From Bacteroidales bacterium UBA6244 (GTDB lineage Bacteria; Bacteroidota; Bacteroidia; Bacteroidales; F082), in the NCBI GenBank assembly GCA_002440885.1, contig DJVY01000100.1:1-64000 (forward strand): DNA of 64,000 nucleotides, read 5' to 3'. The stretch's first letter is position 1; every line of letters begins with the position of its first letter. This document shows, in pieces, positions 47,285 to 55,103 of the stretch. A model generated the notes under the pieces. The model was given only the letters and a program-made list of their open reading frames with translations. It ran no database searches and was not told where the DNA came from. The position numbers and the translations under genes were made by a program.

Positions 47285-48124
47285 TTATTTGGACATGTCA
47301 AGTTTAGTGTGGGGAACTGTTGTTCGGACATAATAGTTTTTAAAAAAGTACATTTTTCGTATTTCTGTTGAATCATCAATATATCCATTATCTTCAACTT
47401 CTTCTATTAAACCTGCAAAAGAATGTAAACCAGTGACTTTTGGAACATGCGAATACTTAAACTTAAGTGAATCGGTAAAAATTTGTCTGAGATGAATTGA
47501 ATCGCCAGGAATAACAAAATTAATTAACATCTTACTTTTTTTGAAATAGGGTGCAACTAAATTTATTTCTGCCTCAAATGTTTCACCTAGATTTATCGTG
47601 TCTTTTGGAATAATTATCTCATAAAAATTACTTCGTTCTAAGATAGTATCCTGATTTCTATCAAGTACTATTATTTCATTTACCTGATTTTCGCCACTGT
47701 AGAAATAATATCTGACTATTAACCTCTTTAATAATAATGGTGCATCATAGAATTGTGTTTTTTCAACAACATTCCCGTTTTCATATTTTCCATTTTCCTT
47801 TAAATGTCCACTCTCATAGTAAATTGAATATTCACCATCATACACATTATCAGATAAATAGTATTCAGACTCAAGTTTTCCATTTTCGTAAAAACTTTCA
47901 CTCTTGCCATTGAGGGTGTCATTAACCCAGTTTTTTATGAACATAATTTCCTTGCTCTTATAGTACCCGGTTTGCACACCATTTTTTCTCCCATCCTGCA
48001 TCTGGGTTTTTGTTTTTAATTCCCCAGTATGATAATATTTAACTGTGAAATTATCGTAAGTACATGAGGTAATCACTAATGCTAAAATTAGACTTTTACG
48101 GGGGAATTTATTTAGATTTATCAT
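47285..48124 (-). CDS. Lipoprotein with MORN-like/YwqK-like repeats
   Basis: 279 aa from the ATG at 48124 (an in-frame ATG 33 bases further upstream is less likely). A lipobox VITSC follows a hydrophobic run; Cys21 is the lipid attachment site. Residues about 30-140 hold several 20-25-residue YwqK-type units with YxxGxLxxxxxY and GxxNGxxxxYY patterns (YHTGELKTKTQMQDGRKNG; FYENGKLESEY; YYESGHLKENGKYENG). The rest is unknown. Base composition is clearly more AT-rich than the neighbouring genes, so likely acquired. YwqK-family proteins are annotated as antitoxins in some polymorphic toxin loci; here that is speculation. Confidence 0.65.
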   Translation of the reverse strand: MINLNKFPRKSLILALVITSCTYDNFTVKYYHTGELKTKTQMQDGRKNGVQTGYYKSKEIMFIKNWVNDTLNGKSESFYENGKLESEYYLSDNVYDGEYSIYYESGHLKENGKYENGNVVEKTQFYDAPLLLKRLIVRYYFYSGENQVNEIIVLDRNQDTILERSNFYEIIIPKDTINLGETFEAEINLVAPYFKKSKMLINFVIPGDSIHLRQIFTDSLKFKYSHVPKVTGLHSFAGLIEEVEDNGYIDDSTEIRKMYFFKNYYVRTTVPHTKLDMSK

Positions 48125-48212
48125 ACATACTTTCAGGTTATTGTTCTTATTAATCAATGTTTTACTTTATCCAATCATGTTTTAATAATGGAGTATCTTT
48201 AGAAGAGACAGG

Positions 48213-48749
48213 TCAAATTGATAAAACAGGCCTGTAAAATTTATCCTTATTAACATCGTAGACTTCAATTATTCCGTATGAATTATAACTCTTCTTTAAA
48301 AAGAATACCTTTTTTTTCAATGTTGCTTTTGGCATAATGATATTTGACATTGAGATACATATTATGCTATCATTGATAAAAAAGGGCTCAGAAAAAATTA
48401 TTACGTTTTTGTTTAACATGATTGTATCTTGAACAAAGGTTATATTAAACATTGTATCTAATCTATCAAGAATCGGCCCATTAGTTCTTTTTCTTAGGTA
48501 ATAATAAACAGAATCGTGAAATTGATAACCAATTTTTTCTGAACGATCCTTATAAATGGATGAAATTAAGTCTTTCGATTTATCATTTTCATAGTTCTTG
48601 AACACATATGGCTTTTCCCCTTCAGCGAATGCTAATGTATACGTTAATATGTTTTTCCAATCACTTGCAGTAAAACTTTTAGCTTTTTTGCTTTCTGTTT
48701 TGCAACCTAGCAAAATGAGTATAAGAAAAAGAAATTTGAATTCTCTCAT
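48213..48749 (-). CDS. Small lipoprotein, family unknown
   Basis: 178 aa. MREFKFLFLILILLGCKTES is a textbook lipoprotein signal with Cys16 lipidated after LLG. The mature region is polar, with repeated hydrophobic beta-strand-like segments (VIIFSEPFFINDSIICISM) and no recognised fold. AT-rich composition like the adjacent MORN-like gene. The ATG overlaps the TGA of a truncated reading frame (48746-48916) as ATGA, suggesting it was once translationally coupled to a larger upstream gene. Function unknown; small size and lipid anchor are compatible with an immunity protein, which is only a guess. Confidence 0.6.
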   Translation of the reverse strand: MREFKFLFLILILLGCKTESKKAKSFTASDWKNILTYTLAFAEGEKPYVFKNYENDKSKDLISSIYKDRSEKIGYQFHDSVYYYLRKRTNGPILDRLDTMFNITFVQDTIMLNKNVIIFSEPFFINDSIICISMSNIIMPKATLKKKVFFLKKSYNSYGIIEVYDVNKDKFYRPVLSI

Positions 48750-48916
48750 CGTTTTGTGTTTAATTGTATAACTTTTCGTTGGTCATTGCCCTCTGATAAT
48801 AATGGTGCCTTGAGTATAGAATACTTGCCATTTTCATATACCAACATTACACTATCGCCAGTGGGTGGTTTCCATTGGTTGTGGCTGGCTAAGCGTGGGT
48901 ATGTATCGTAATCTGT
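48746..48916 (-). pseudogene. 3' fragment of a truncated gene
   Basis: Open frame of 56 codons with no plausible start, bounded upstream by a TGA at 48917-48919. It reads as protein-like rather than random: segments YDTYPRLASHNQW, PPTGDSVMLVYENGKYSIL and KAPLLSEGNDQRK. Its stop overlaps the start of the small lipoprotein (ATGA), the arrangement expected of a real upstream partner gene. A second short frame immediately upstream (about 48924-49030, different frame, ending KPEKDSIK) is possibly another piece of the same gene after a frameshift. I do not recognise the parent protein. Confidence 0.4.
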
Positions 48917-49015
48917 TCATATATTATTTTATACTATCTTTTTCCGGTTTGTTTGGTAAATTATTATTTGGATTTATCAGCTTTAAAGATCTTTTAGTTG
49001 TTTTTGTTTCTCCAG

Positions 49016-49765
49016 TTACATTTCGAGGTCTGTCGGAAGGCGACCGTGGGAGTGACCGCGCAACTTCGCCCGATTAAGTTTAACCCTTCCTTTTTGCCTC
49101 CGTTTTTTAAGCGCCTTAGTAAAGACCTCTTTGCCCATTCGTTTGCCGTGAGCCGGATAGCAGGTCGTTATGGGTAGTGTGTCAAAGTATTTCCAGGTTT
49201 CTATCAGGCGGGCTTCGTCGTTGGCAAAGGGAGGCCAAACCATACCTGCTACATTGAAAAGGCTGTCGCCGGCAAATAAATTACCCTCAAAGATCAGTGA
49301 TGAAGATCCCAGTGTATGGCCGGGTGTGTGCACTATCAGAGCTTCAGCTCCCAGATCCTTTGCGGAATATGCTGTTTGAAACACAATGTCCGGATTTGCA
49401 GCCTTAAAAGAAGCATGTGATTTACTGAACCGTTGCCCTAAAAACGAAATGATTTTAAACACCAGGTTTGTTCCGTTGGGAACCGCATGTGTGCCTTGTT
49501 TTAGCATGCCTGACTCACTTTCGTGAACAATGATGGGTGCTCCACTGGCTTCCTGAAGCAAAAAGGCATTCCCGGCATGGTCGTAATGGGTGTGCGTTAG
49601 AAAAATGAATTGCAGGTTCCGCAAGTCTAATCCGTGCGAATGAATGCGCCTGGCGATGGATTGGAAATGACCCGGACTTCCTGTGTCGACAAGAAAAAAG
49701 CCGGAGACATGGATTACAAGATAGCAATGCCCAACTCCTGCCATGATGGGGATGATTTTTGTCAT
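49016..49765 (-). CDS. MBL-fold metallo-hydrolase
   Basis: 249 aa. Metal-binding motif THTHYDHAG (residues 56-64), later His in VHTPGHTLGSSSLIFEG, Asp in FAGDSLFN and the final His in CYPAHGKRMG. This is a glyoxalase II-like or lactonase-like hydrolase; substrate unknown. Coupled to the glycosyltransferase gene upstream by an ATGA overlap (49762). The last about 25 residues are basic and low in similarity to the fold (RQKGRVKLNRAKLRGHSHGR...), lie at the edge of the AT-rich patch, and may be a replaced tail. Third gene of the hutU-containing unit. Confidence 0.88.
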   Translation of the reverse strand: MTKIIPIMAGVGHCYLVIHVSGFFLVDTGSPGHFQSIARRIHSHGLDLRNLQFIFLTHTHYDHAGNAFLLQEASGAPIIVHESESGMLKQGTHAVPNGTNLVFKIISFLGQRFSKSHASFKAANPDIVFQTAYSAKDLGAEALIVHTPGHTLGSSSLIFEGNLFAGDSLFNVAGMVWPPFANDEARLIETWKYFDTLPITTCYPAHGKRMGKEVFTKALKKRRQKGRVKLNRAKLRGHSHGRLPTDLEM

Positions 49766-51201
49766 TTTACAGGCACTGTTTGATAAATAGAGAAATTTTC
49801 GTTGTCGAAAATACGCTTTTCAGGTAAATGAATGGCTGTGCCAAAGCTTTTTTTAAGAATGACAATGTAGCTTAATCCGTGTTTTTTGAGATTGTTTCGG
49901 TAAGCTTCCGACAACAGATCATCGTTGGGGGCTACCCATCCTCTGCGGTGTGCAAAGTACATTGGGGTTGGGTAATATCCACTGTTTATGGCGATTAAAT
50001 CTTCCTGGTGGCTGAAACGATCAAGCACTTGTTCGAGCTCAAGGATGGGTAAGTCTTTTTCTTTCAGACGGAAATCGTGCTGCTGATTGGCTAACCCTTC
50101 AACAACTATTGCCAGAAGTAGCCAGCGCGACAATCCTTTTCGTTTGATTTGGGTTAGTCCGTACCCCGCCAGCAAGGCCATAACCGGTACAAAAGGAATG
50201 ATGTAGTAACTGTGAAAAGCAAAGGTTTGTCCGGCTTTTAAAACAATGAGCAGGTAGGGGAGCGAGACAAAAGCGAAAATGCCCAGCATCTTTTTGTTTT
50301 TCTTGTAAAAAGCAAAAAACAAACCCAGTAAAAAGGCTGCGAAACCTATAAATTTCAGTGCGTTATCGTAAAAGTTTTTAAGGCTTTCGTTCCAAAAAGT
50401 TATAATTTCCCGACCTCCGGTAATGAGCTCTTTGCCCATAAAAAAATGCCAGAATCCAAATTGCTCCACGAGGTGCGGAACCCAATAAAAATACCAGAAG
50501 GCCACAGGGATCATGGCCAGAATGGAGGCCATGATGAGGTTTATCCGGCGTTGTCTGTTTACTTGAGGGCTTAAGAGCAATGGGAGTATCGCACCCAACA
50601 AGCATGCTGCAGGGAGCTTTGAAAGCGTGCCCAACAAAACCAGAAAAAAGAAGGTGATCAGGTTAGCAACCGACGGTCGTCTGTCGAGGTAGTTTGTGCC
50701 AAAATACAGGCCTGTTATGATAAGGGAGGTGGAAAACGTGTCGGGCATTATTTTTCTGCTGTAAGCAAACCAGATAGAGGCTAAAAGGACAACCGAGGCA
50801 TAAAGAGCTGTTCTTTGATTGAAGTATTTCGTTATTAACAGATAAAAAAACCAGATACCTAGCGAAGAAATCGTGAGGTTGATTAACCGTCCATACCAGT
50901 GATCGTAGCCAAAAACCAGCGAAACAAGGTATATCAGGTAGTTGAGCAGTGGGAACTCCATGCCGGTAATGCCACTGAGATCACCAGCTATGTCGATACG
51001 CGGATAAAAGGGGTTGGCTTCTATTTCGTAAAAATTACGTGCCACCATAGCGACCGTGGTCTGACGCCAGTTATGGGCCATGTCGAGGGGTGGAAGCCAG
51101 ATGTTGTATAGCCGCAAGATAAAAAACAGCAGTATCCAGAAACGGACATCACCAAAAGCAAGAGTTATCTGACTTTGTAAAGCCGCTAACCCCCTTTTCA
51201 T
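49762..51201 (-). CDS. Multi-pass glycosyltransferase of the GT39/ArnT (PMT) type
   Basis: 479 aa. About ten hydrophobic helices; the first periplasmic loop after helix 1 has the acidic, GT-C-type stretch LPPLDMAHNWRQTTVAMVARN, with the Asp and Arg expected near the catalytic site. A C-terminal soluble part of about 90 residues follows. Probably uses a polyprenyl-phosphate sugar on the outer face of the inner membrane to glycosylate lipids or proteins; acceptor unknown. Start overlaps the hutU stop (TGATG) and its stop overlaps the next start (ATGA), so the three genes are translated as a unit. Confidence 0.8.
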   Translation of the reverse strand: MKRGLAALQSQITLAFGDVRFWILLFFILRLYNIWLPPLDMAHNWRQTTVAMVARNFYEIEANPFYPRIDIAGDLSGITGMEFPLLNYLIYLVSLVFGYDHWYGRLINLTISSLGIWFFYLLITKYFNQRTALYASVVLLASIWFAYSRKIMPDTFSTSLIITGLYFGTNYLDRRPSVANLITFFFLVLLGTLSKLPAACLLGAILPLLLSPQVNRQRRINLIMASILAMIPVAFWYFYWVPHLVEQFGFWHFFMGKELITGGREIITFWNESLKNFYDNALKFIGFAAFLLGLFFAFYKKNKKMLGIFAFVSLPYLLIVLKAGQTFAFHSYYIIPFVPVMALLAGYGLTQIKRKGLSRWLLLAIVVEGLANQQHDFRLKEKDLPILELEQVLDRFSHQEDLIAINSGYYPTPMYFAHRRGWVAPNDDLLSEAYRNNLKKHGLSYIVILKKSFGTAIHLPEKRIFDNENFSIYQTVPVK

Positions 51202-53207
51202 CAGTTTATGTTTTGTATTATTTGCTGGTCGACCAGGTGAGGCAAGGTAACGCGCAGCAATGGATTTTCGTTCATCGCCCTTGTTATGGCTGTGATTGCG
51301 CCATCATTTCTGGCCCAGCTTCGTCGTGAGATGCCGTTGTTCACATCCCAGAACAGCATGCTTTTAAGTCTCCGGTCTGCTTCCTGACTGCCGTCGAGGA
51401 GCATACCGAAACCGCCATTGATCACTTCGCCCCAGCCTACGCCGCCGCCGTTGTGTATCGAAACCCAGGTAGCACCCCTGAACGCGTCTCCTATGACATT
51501 TTGAATGGCCATGTCTGCCGTAAAGCTCGATCCGTCGTAGATATTGGATGTTTCCCTGAAAGGGGAGTCGGTACCGCTTACATCATGGTGATCGCGGCCT
51601 AATACCACCGGAGCTGAGATTCTTCCGTCTTGGATGGCCTGGTTAAAGGCTTCCGCGATTTTTATCCGGCCATTGGCATCGGCATACAAAATGCGGGCCT
51701 GTGAGCCTACCACCAGTTTGTTTTGCTGAGCGCCTTTGATCCATTGGATATTGTCGGCCATTTGGCTTTGGATGTCATTTTCAGATACGTCCATCAGGTT
51801 TTCAAGCACTTCGCAGGCTATTAAGTCGGTCGTTTCCAGGTCTTTTGGGTTACCTGAGGTGCAAACCCAGCGGAATGGGCCAAACCCGTAATCGAAAAAC
51901 ATCGGTCCCATGATGTCCTGAACATAGGAGGGGTATTTGAAATGAATTCCATCTTGCGCCATCACCTCTGCGCCGGCACGGGAGGCTTCGAGCAGGAAGG
52001 CGTTGCCATAATCGAAAAAGTAAGTGCCTCTTGCCGTGTGTATGTTGATGGCTGCGGCCTGACGGCGCAACGATGCATATACCTCGTTTTTAAACCTTTC
52101 GGGATCTTCGGCCATCATGCGGTTGGCTTCATCAAAAGTGAGCCCTGCCGGATAATAGCCTCCGGCCATTGGATTGTGCAGCGAAGTTTGGTCTGATCCC
52201 AGATCGACCCGTATGTTCTCGTCTGCAAATTTCTCCCATACATCCACAATGTTGCCTTCGTAGGCAATTGAAACGACTTCTTTTTTCTTTTTGGCTTCAA
52301 CCACACGAGCTACCAACACGTCCAGGTTATCGATTATTTCATCTACCCACCCTTGTTCATGTCTTTTTCGGGAGGCTTTGGGGTTAATTTCGGCTGTTAC
52401 CGAAATCACGCCGGAAATGTTGGCGGCTTTTGGCTGAGCACCCGACATGCCTCCGAGTCCGGAAGTAACAAACAGTTTGCCTGAAAAGGGATCTTCTCCG
52501 GCTTTGGCCACTTTGCGGGCGGCATTCATCACGGTTATGGTTGTGCCGTGAACGATGCCTTGCGGTCCGATGTACATGTACGATCCCGCCGTCATCTGGC
52601 CATATTGCGATACGCCAAGCGCGTTCATGCGTTCCCAGTCGTCGGGTTTTGAATAGTTGGGGATTACCATACCATTGGTTACCACCACCCTCGGTGCCTC
52701 TTCGTGTGAAGGGAAAAGTCCCATTGGATGCCCGCTATACATGGCCAGGGTTTGCTTGTCGGTCATGGTAGCGAGGTATTGCATGGTAAGGAGGTATTGC
52801 GCCCAGTTTTGGAACACAGCTCCATTTCCGCCATAGGTGATCAGTTCGTGGGGATGTTGTGCCACGGCCGGATCGAGGTTATTTTGAATCATCAACATGA
52901 TGGCGGCAGCCTGTCGGCTTTGATGCGGATACTCATCGATGTTGCGTGCGTAGATGGGGTAATCAGGTCTGAAACGGTGCATGTAAATCCTGCCGAAAAG
53001 TTCAAGCTCTTCGATAAATTCAGGGGCTAAGATGGTGTGGTGTTCAGGCGCAAAATAGCGCAGTGCATTTTGCAGTGCAAGTTTTTTTTCTTCCCGGGTA
53101 AGGATATCTTTGCGTTTGGGGGCATGACTCACCTGAGGGTCGAGGAGCTTTTTATGGGGTAAACGGGAGGGAATCCCTGCTAAAATGGCTTTTTGAAATT
53201 CGTTCAT
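51201..53207 (-). CDS. hutU: Urocanate hydratase
   Basis: 668 aa. Converts urocanate to 4-imidazolone-5-propionate using tightly bound NAD+, second step of histidine degradation. Signatures include ITYGGNGAVFQNWAQYL, MTAGSYMYIGPQGIVHGTT, the NAD-binding FVTSGLGGMSGAQPKA, the active-site region SNIYDGSSFTADMAIQN and SIHNGGGVGWGEV. Longer than E. coli-type enzymes (about 560 aa), in line with Bacteroidota members. It is the first gene of a unit with a glycosyltransferase and an MBL hydrolase; the other hut genes (hutH, hutI) are absent nearby. The -7 element lies at 53236-53243. Confidence 0.95.
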   Translation of the reverse strand: MNEFQKAILAGIPSRLPHKKLLDPQVSHAPKRKDILTREEKKLALQNALRYFAPEHHTILAPEFIEELELFGRIYMHRFRPDYPIYARNIDEYPHQSRQAAAIMLMIQNNLDPAVAQHPHELITYGGNGAVFQNWAQYLLTMQYLATMTDKQTLAMYSGHPMGLFPSHEEAPRVVVTNGMVIPNYSKPDDWERMNALGVSQYGQMTAGSYMYIGPQGIVHGTTITVMNAARKVAKAGEDPFSGKLFVTSGLGGMSGAQPKAANISGVISVTAEINPKASRKRHEQGWVDEIIDNLDVLVARVVEAKKKKEVVSIAYEGNIVDVWEKFADENIRVDLGSDQTSLHNPMAGGYYPAGLTFDEANRMMAEDPERFKNEVYASLRRQAAAINIHTARGTYFFDYGNAFLLEASRAGAEVMAQDGIHFKYPSYVQDIMGPMFFDYGFGPFRWVCTSGNPKDLETTDLIACEVLENLMDVSENDIQSQMADNIQWIKGAQQNKLVVGSQARILYADANGRIKIAEAFNQAIQDGRISAPVVLGRDHHDVSGTDSPFRETSNIYDGSSFTADMAIQNVIGDAFRGATWVSIHNGGGVGWGEVINGGFGMLLDGSQEADRRLKSMLFWDVNNGISRRSWARNDGAITAITRAMNENPLLRVTLPHLVDQQIIQNIN

Positions 53208-53235
53208 GATCTTTCAGACTAATTTGATTCGGATG

Positions 53236-53243
53236 CAAAATTA
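53236..53243 (-). promoter_or_regulatory. -7 element (TAATTTTG) of the hutU unit
   Basis: Exact minus-strand match 28 bases before the ATG at 53207. Confidence 0.6.
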
Positions 53244-53303
53244 GTACAAATTCATGGTTTTTTGCCGATAAAATCAGGAATCAGGACTTGAATTTCATCT
53301 GGT

Positions 53304-53903
53304 TTATATCCTTTCGCGGTTGTCTTTCATTACATTGTAAAGAAATTCGCGCGACCGAAAAAGTTGTGCTTTAACCGTTCCGAGAGGTAGTTTTAGTTCA
53401 TCGGCTATTTCTTCGTACGAATACTCCATAAAATAGCGCAGTTCAATGAGTTTTTTGTAATGAGGTTTAAGCTTTTGGACTACCTCCCTCATCAGTTTAA
53501 CTTTTTGATTTATAATGTATTGTTCTTCAGGGTCGGGCAAGCTGTCCTGCACGGTGTTCTGCAAGGTGTCGGCTTCCGGTCCGGTAGTGATGGTGCGGTT
53601 TGTTTTTTGTTTTTTCCTTACAAAATCGATGCAGTTGTTGGTGGCAATTTTAAAAAGCCAGGTGCTGAAAGCAAACTCAGAGGTGTACTGGTGCAGGCTT
53701 TTAAAAGCTTTCCCAAAGGCTTCGATGGTCAGGTCGTCGGCATCAATAGGGTCGCCTGTCATTTTAAGCATGGTGTAGTATAAACTGTCCCGATAATGTC
53801 CCATGAGTTCGGCATAGGCATGTTGGTCGCCGGTGTCGAGTGCCTGACGAATCAGCAGAAAATCACGTTGACCTTTTTCGGTTAGTTGATCATTTACTTC
53901 CAT
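53304..53903 (-). CDS. ECF-type RNA polymerase sigma factor
   Basis: 199 aa. Region 2 about 30-100 (DADDLTIEAFGKAFKSLHQY, FSTWLFKIATNNCIDFVRKK) and region 4 about 135-195 (LKPHYKKLIELRYFMEYSYEEIADELKLPLGTVKAQLFRSREFL) are complete; a short polar linker lies between. The start overlaps the preceding GT2 gene by 10 bases, so the two are co-translated. No anti-sigma gene is adjacent, unlike the other ECF gene in this window. Regulon unknown. Confidence 0.93.
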   Translation of the reverse strand: MEVNDQLTEKGQRDFLLIRQALDTGDQHAYAELMGHYRDSLYYTMLKMTGDPIDADDLTIEAFGKAFKSLHQYTSEFAFSTWLFKIATNNCIDFVRKKQKTNRTITTGPEADTLQNTVQDSLPDPEEQYIINQKVKLMREVVQKLKPHYKKLIELRYFMEYSYEEIADELKLPLGTVKAQLFRSREFLYNVMKDNRERI

Positions 53904-55036
53904 TCCTTTGGTTGGTTGATTGAGCTGATAATTGTAAACAAAGGCAATACCAATACATACAACGGCTCAATTGCGAGCGAAAATAATAATAATTGAGGTT
54001 CCTGAAGGCGTGAGTATACTTTTTTTTGAACGATTAACGTGATCAGGGTTTTGAAAAACCATACGGCCAGGGCGATGAAAGGTTGAATATTAAGGATTAA
54101 CATGAGTAGAAACATGAGCCAAAATACCACCTGCGATAAGCTGTAAAGACCAAGCAGCCATTTAAACCTGGCTTTGTAGTGCTTTCCTGTGGTGAGATGC
54201 CGCCTTTTTTGCCGGATATAACTCTTTAGCGATGTTTTGGGGACAGAGTAAACGAAGCTTTCTTTTTGTAAGGCCACCTGTGTGTTTGAGCTTCGGGCTA
54301 CCTGGTTGATAAACAGATCGTCGTCGCCGGAAGCTATTTTGTAATGCGAGGTAAACCCCTTGTTTTTAAGAAACAACGACTTGCGGTAGCTTAAATTTCT
54401 TCCGACACCCATATAGGGAATTTTGGCCAGAGCAAACGAAAGGTATTGCATGGCTACCATCACGGCATCGTAGCGAATCAGGGCGTTAAGCAGGCCTTTT
54501 CGTTTTTCATACGGGCCATAACCTACTACGATTTCTGTGTCGGGACGGTAACACGAGGCCATTTCTTTTATCCATTGGTCGGATGTGGGCTTGCAGTCGG
54601 CATCGGTAAGCAAAAGGATTTCGTTTTTCGCCGATTTAATTCCGATGGACAAAGGGAACTTTTTGCCTTTGAAAAAGTTCAGCTCATGTTCAATGCTGAT
54701 GACTTTCAGATGTCGATGCTCACGCGCCAGTTGTTGAAGATATGATCCTGTTTCGTCGGTGGAGGTGTGGTTGACGATGACTACTTCAAAGTCGGGATAA
54801 TCCTGGTTGAGTAAGGCTGGCAGGTTGTTTACCAGGTTGTGGTATTCATCGCGTGCCGACATAACAATGGACACCGGAGGCAGGTTGACGGTCGGTGCTG
54901 ATTCTGCTTTTGGTGGCCTGTAAAAGGCAAGCCGCGCAAAGAAAGCCAGATAATAGGTTAACAGTATGAGTGTTGCTGATCCGAGAATGGAGAGCAAGAT
55001 AAGCGCTGTTGGGGTAAAAACCGGTATAAGTGTCAT
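53894..55036 (-). CDS. Membrane-anchored family 2 glycosyltransferase
   Basis: 380 aa from the ATG at 55036; the in-frame ATG at 55054 overlaps the -7 element and is rejected. One N-terminal helix (about 5-30), a GT-A domain with VSIVMSARDEYHNLVNNLP near 60, the DxD-like LTDADCKP near 145, GDDDLFINQVA near 240 and the RQKRRHLTTGK acceptor-site motif near 280, then three C-terminal helices. Probably adds sugars to a lipid or glycan at the inner face of the membrane. Divergent from tgt, and its 3' end overlaps the ECF sigma gene by 10 bases. Confidence 0.85.
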   Translation of the reverse strand: MTLIPVFTPTALILLSILGSATLILLTYYLAFFARLAFYRPPKAESAPTVNLPPVSIVMSARDEYHNLVNNLPALLNQDYPDFEVVIVNHTSTDETGSYLQQLAREHRHLKVISIEHELNFFKGKKFPLSIGIKSAKNEILLLTDADCKPTSDQWIKEMASCYRPDTEIVVGYGPYEKRKGLLNALIRYDAVMVAMQYLSFALAKIPYMGVGRNLSYRKSLFLKNKGFTSHYKIASGDDDLFINQVARSSNTQVALQKESFVYSVPKTSLKSYIRQKRRHLTTGKHYKARFKWLLGLYSLSQVVFWLMFLLMLILNIQPFIALAVWFFKTLITLIVQKKVYSRLQEPQLLLFSLAIEPLYVLVLPLFTIISSINQPKEWK

Positions 55037-55051
55037 AACTGTTAAAAGCTC

Positions 55052-55059
55052 CAAAATTA
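55052..55059 (-). promoter_or_regulatory. -7 element (TAATTTTG) of the GT2/sigma unit
   Basis: Exact minus-strand match; divergent from the tgt promoter 22 bases away. Confidence 0.5.
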
Positions 55060-55080
55060 TTCAACTTAGGCGAATTCGGC

Positions 55081-55088
55081 TATATTTG
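55081..55088 (+). promoter_or_regulatory. -7 element (TATATTTG) of tgt
   Basis: Exact match 15 bases before the ATG at 55104. Confidence 0.6.
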
Positions 55089-55103
55089 CGAAAAATTTAT
55101 TTA

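Noticed and set aside
48865..49077. 70-codon plus-strand frame across the patch boundary
   Set aside because: No start signal, no homology recognised, overlaps the 3' end of the MBL gene on the other strand and AT-rich spacer; composition is that of an antisense shadow.
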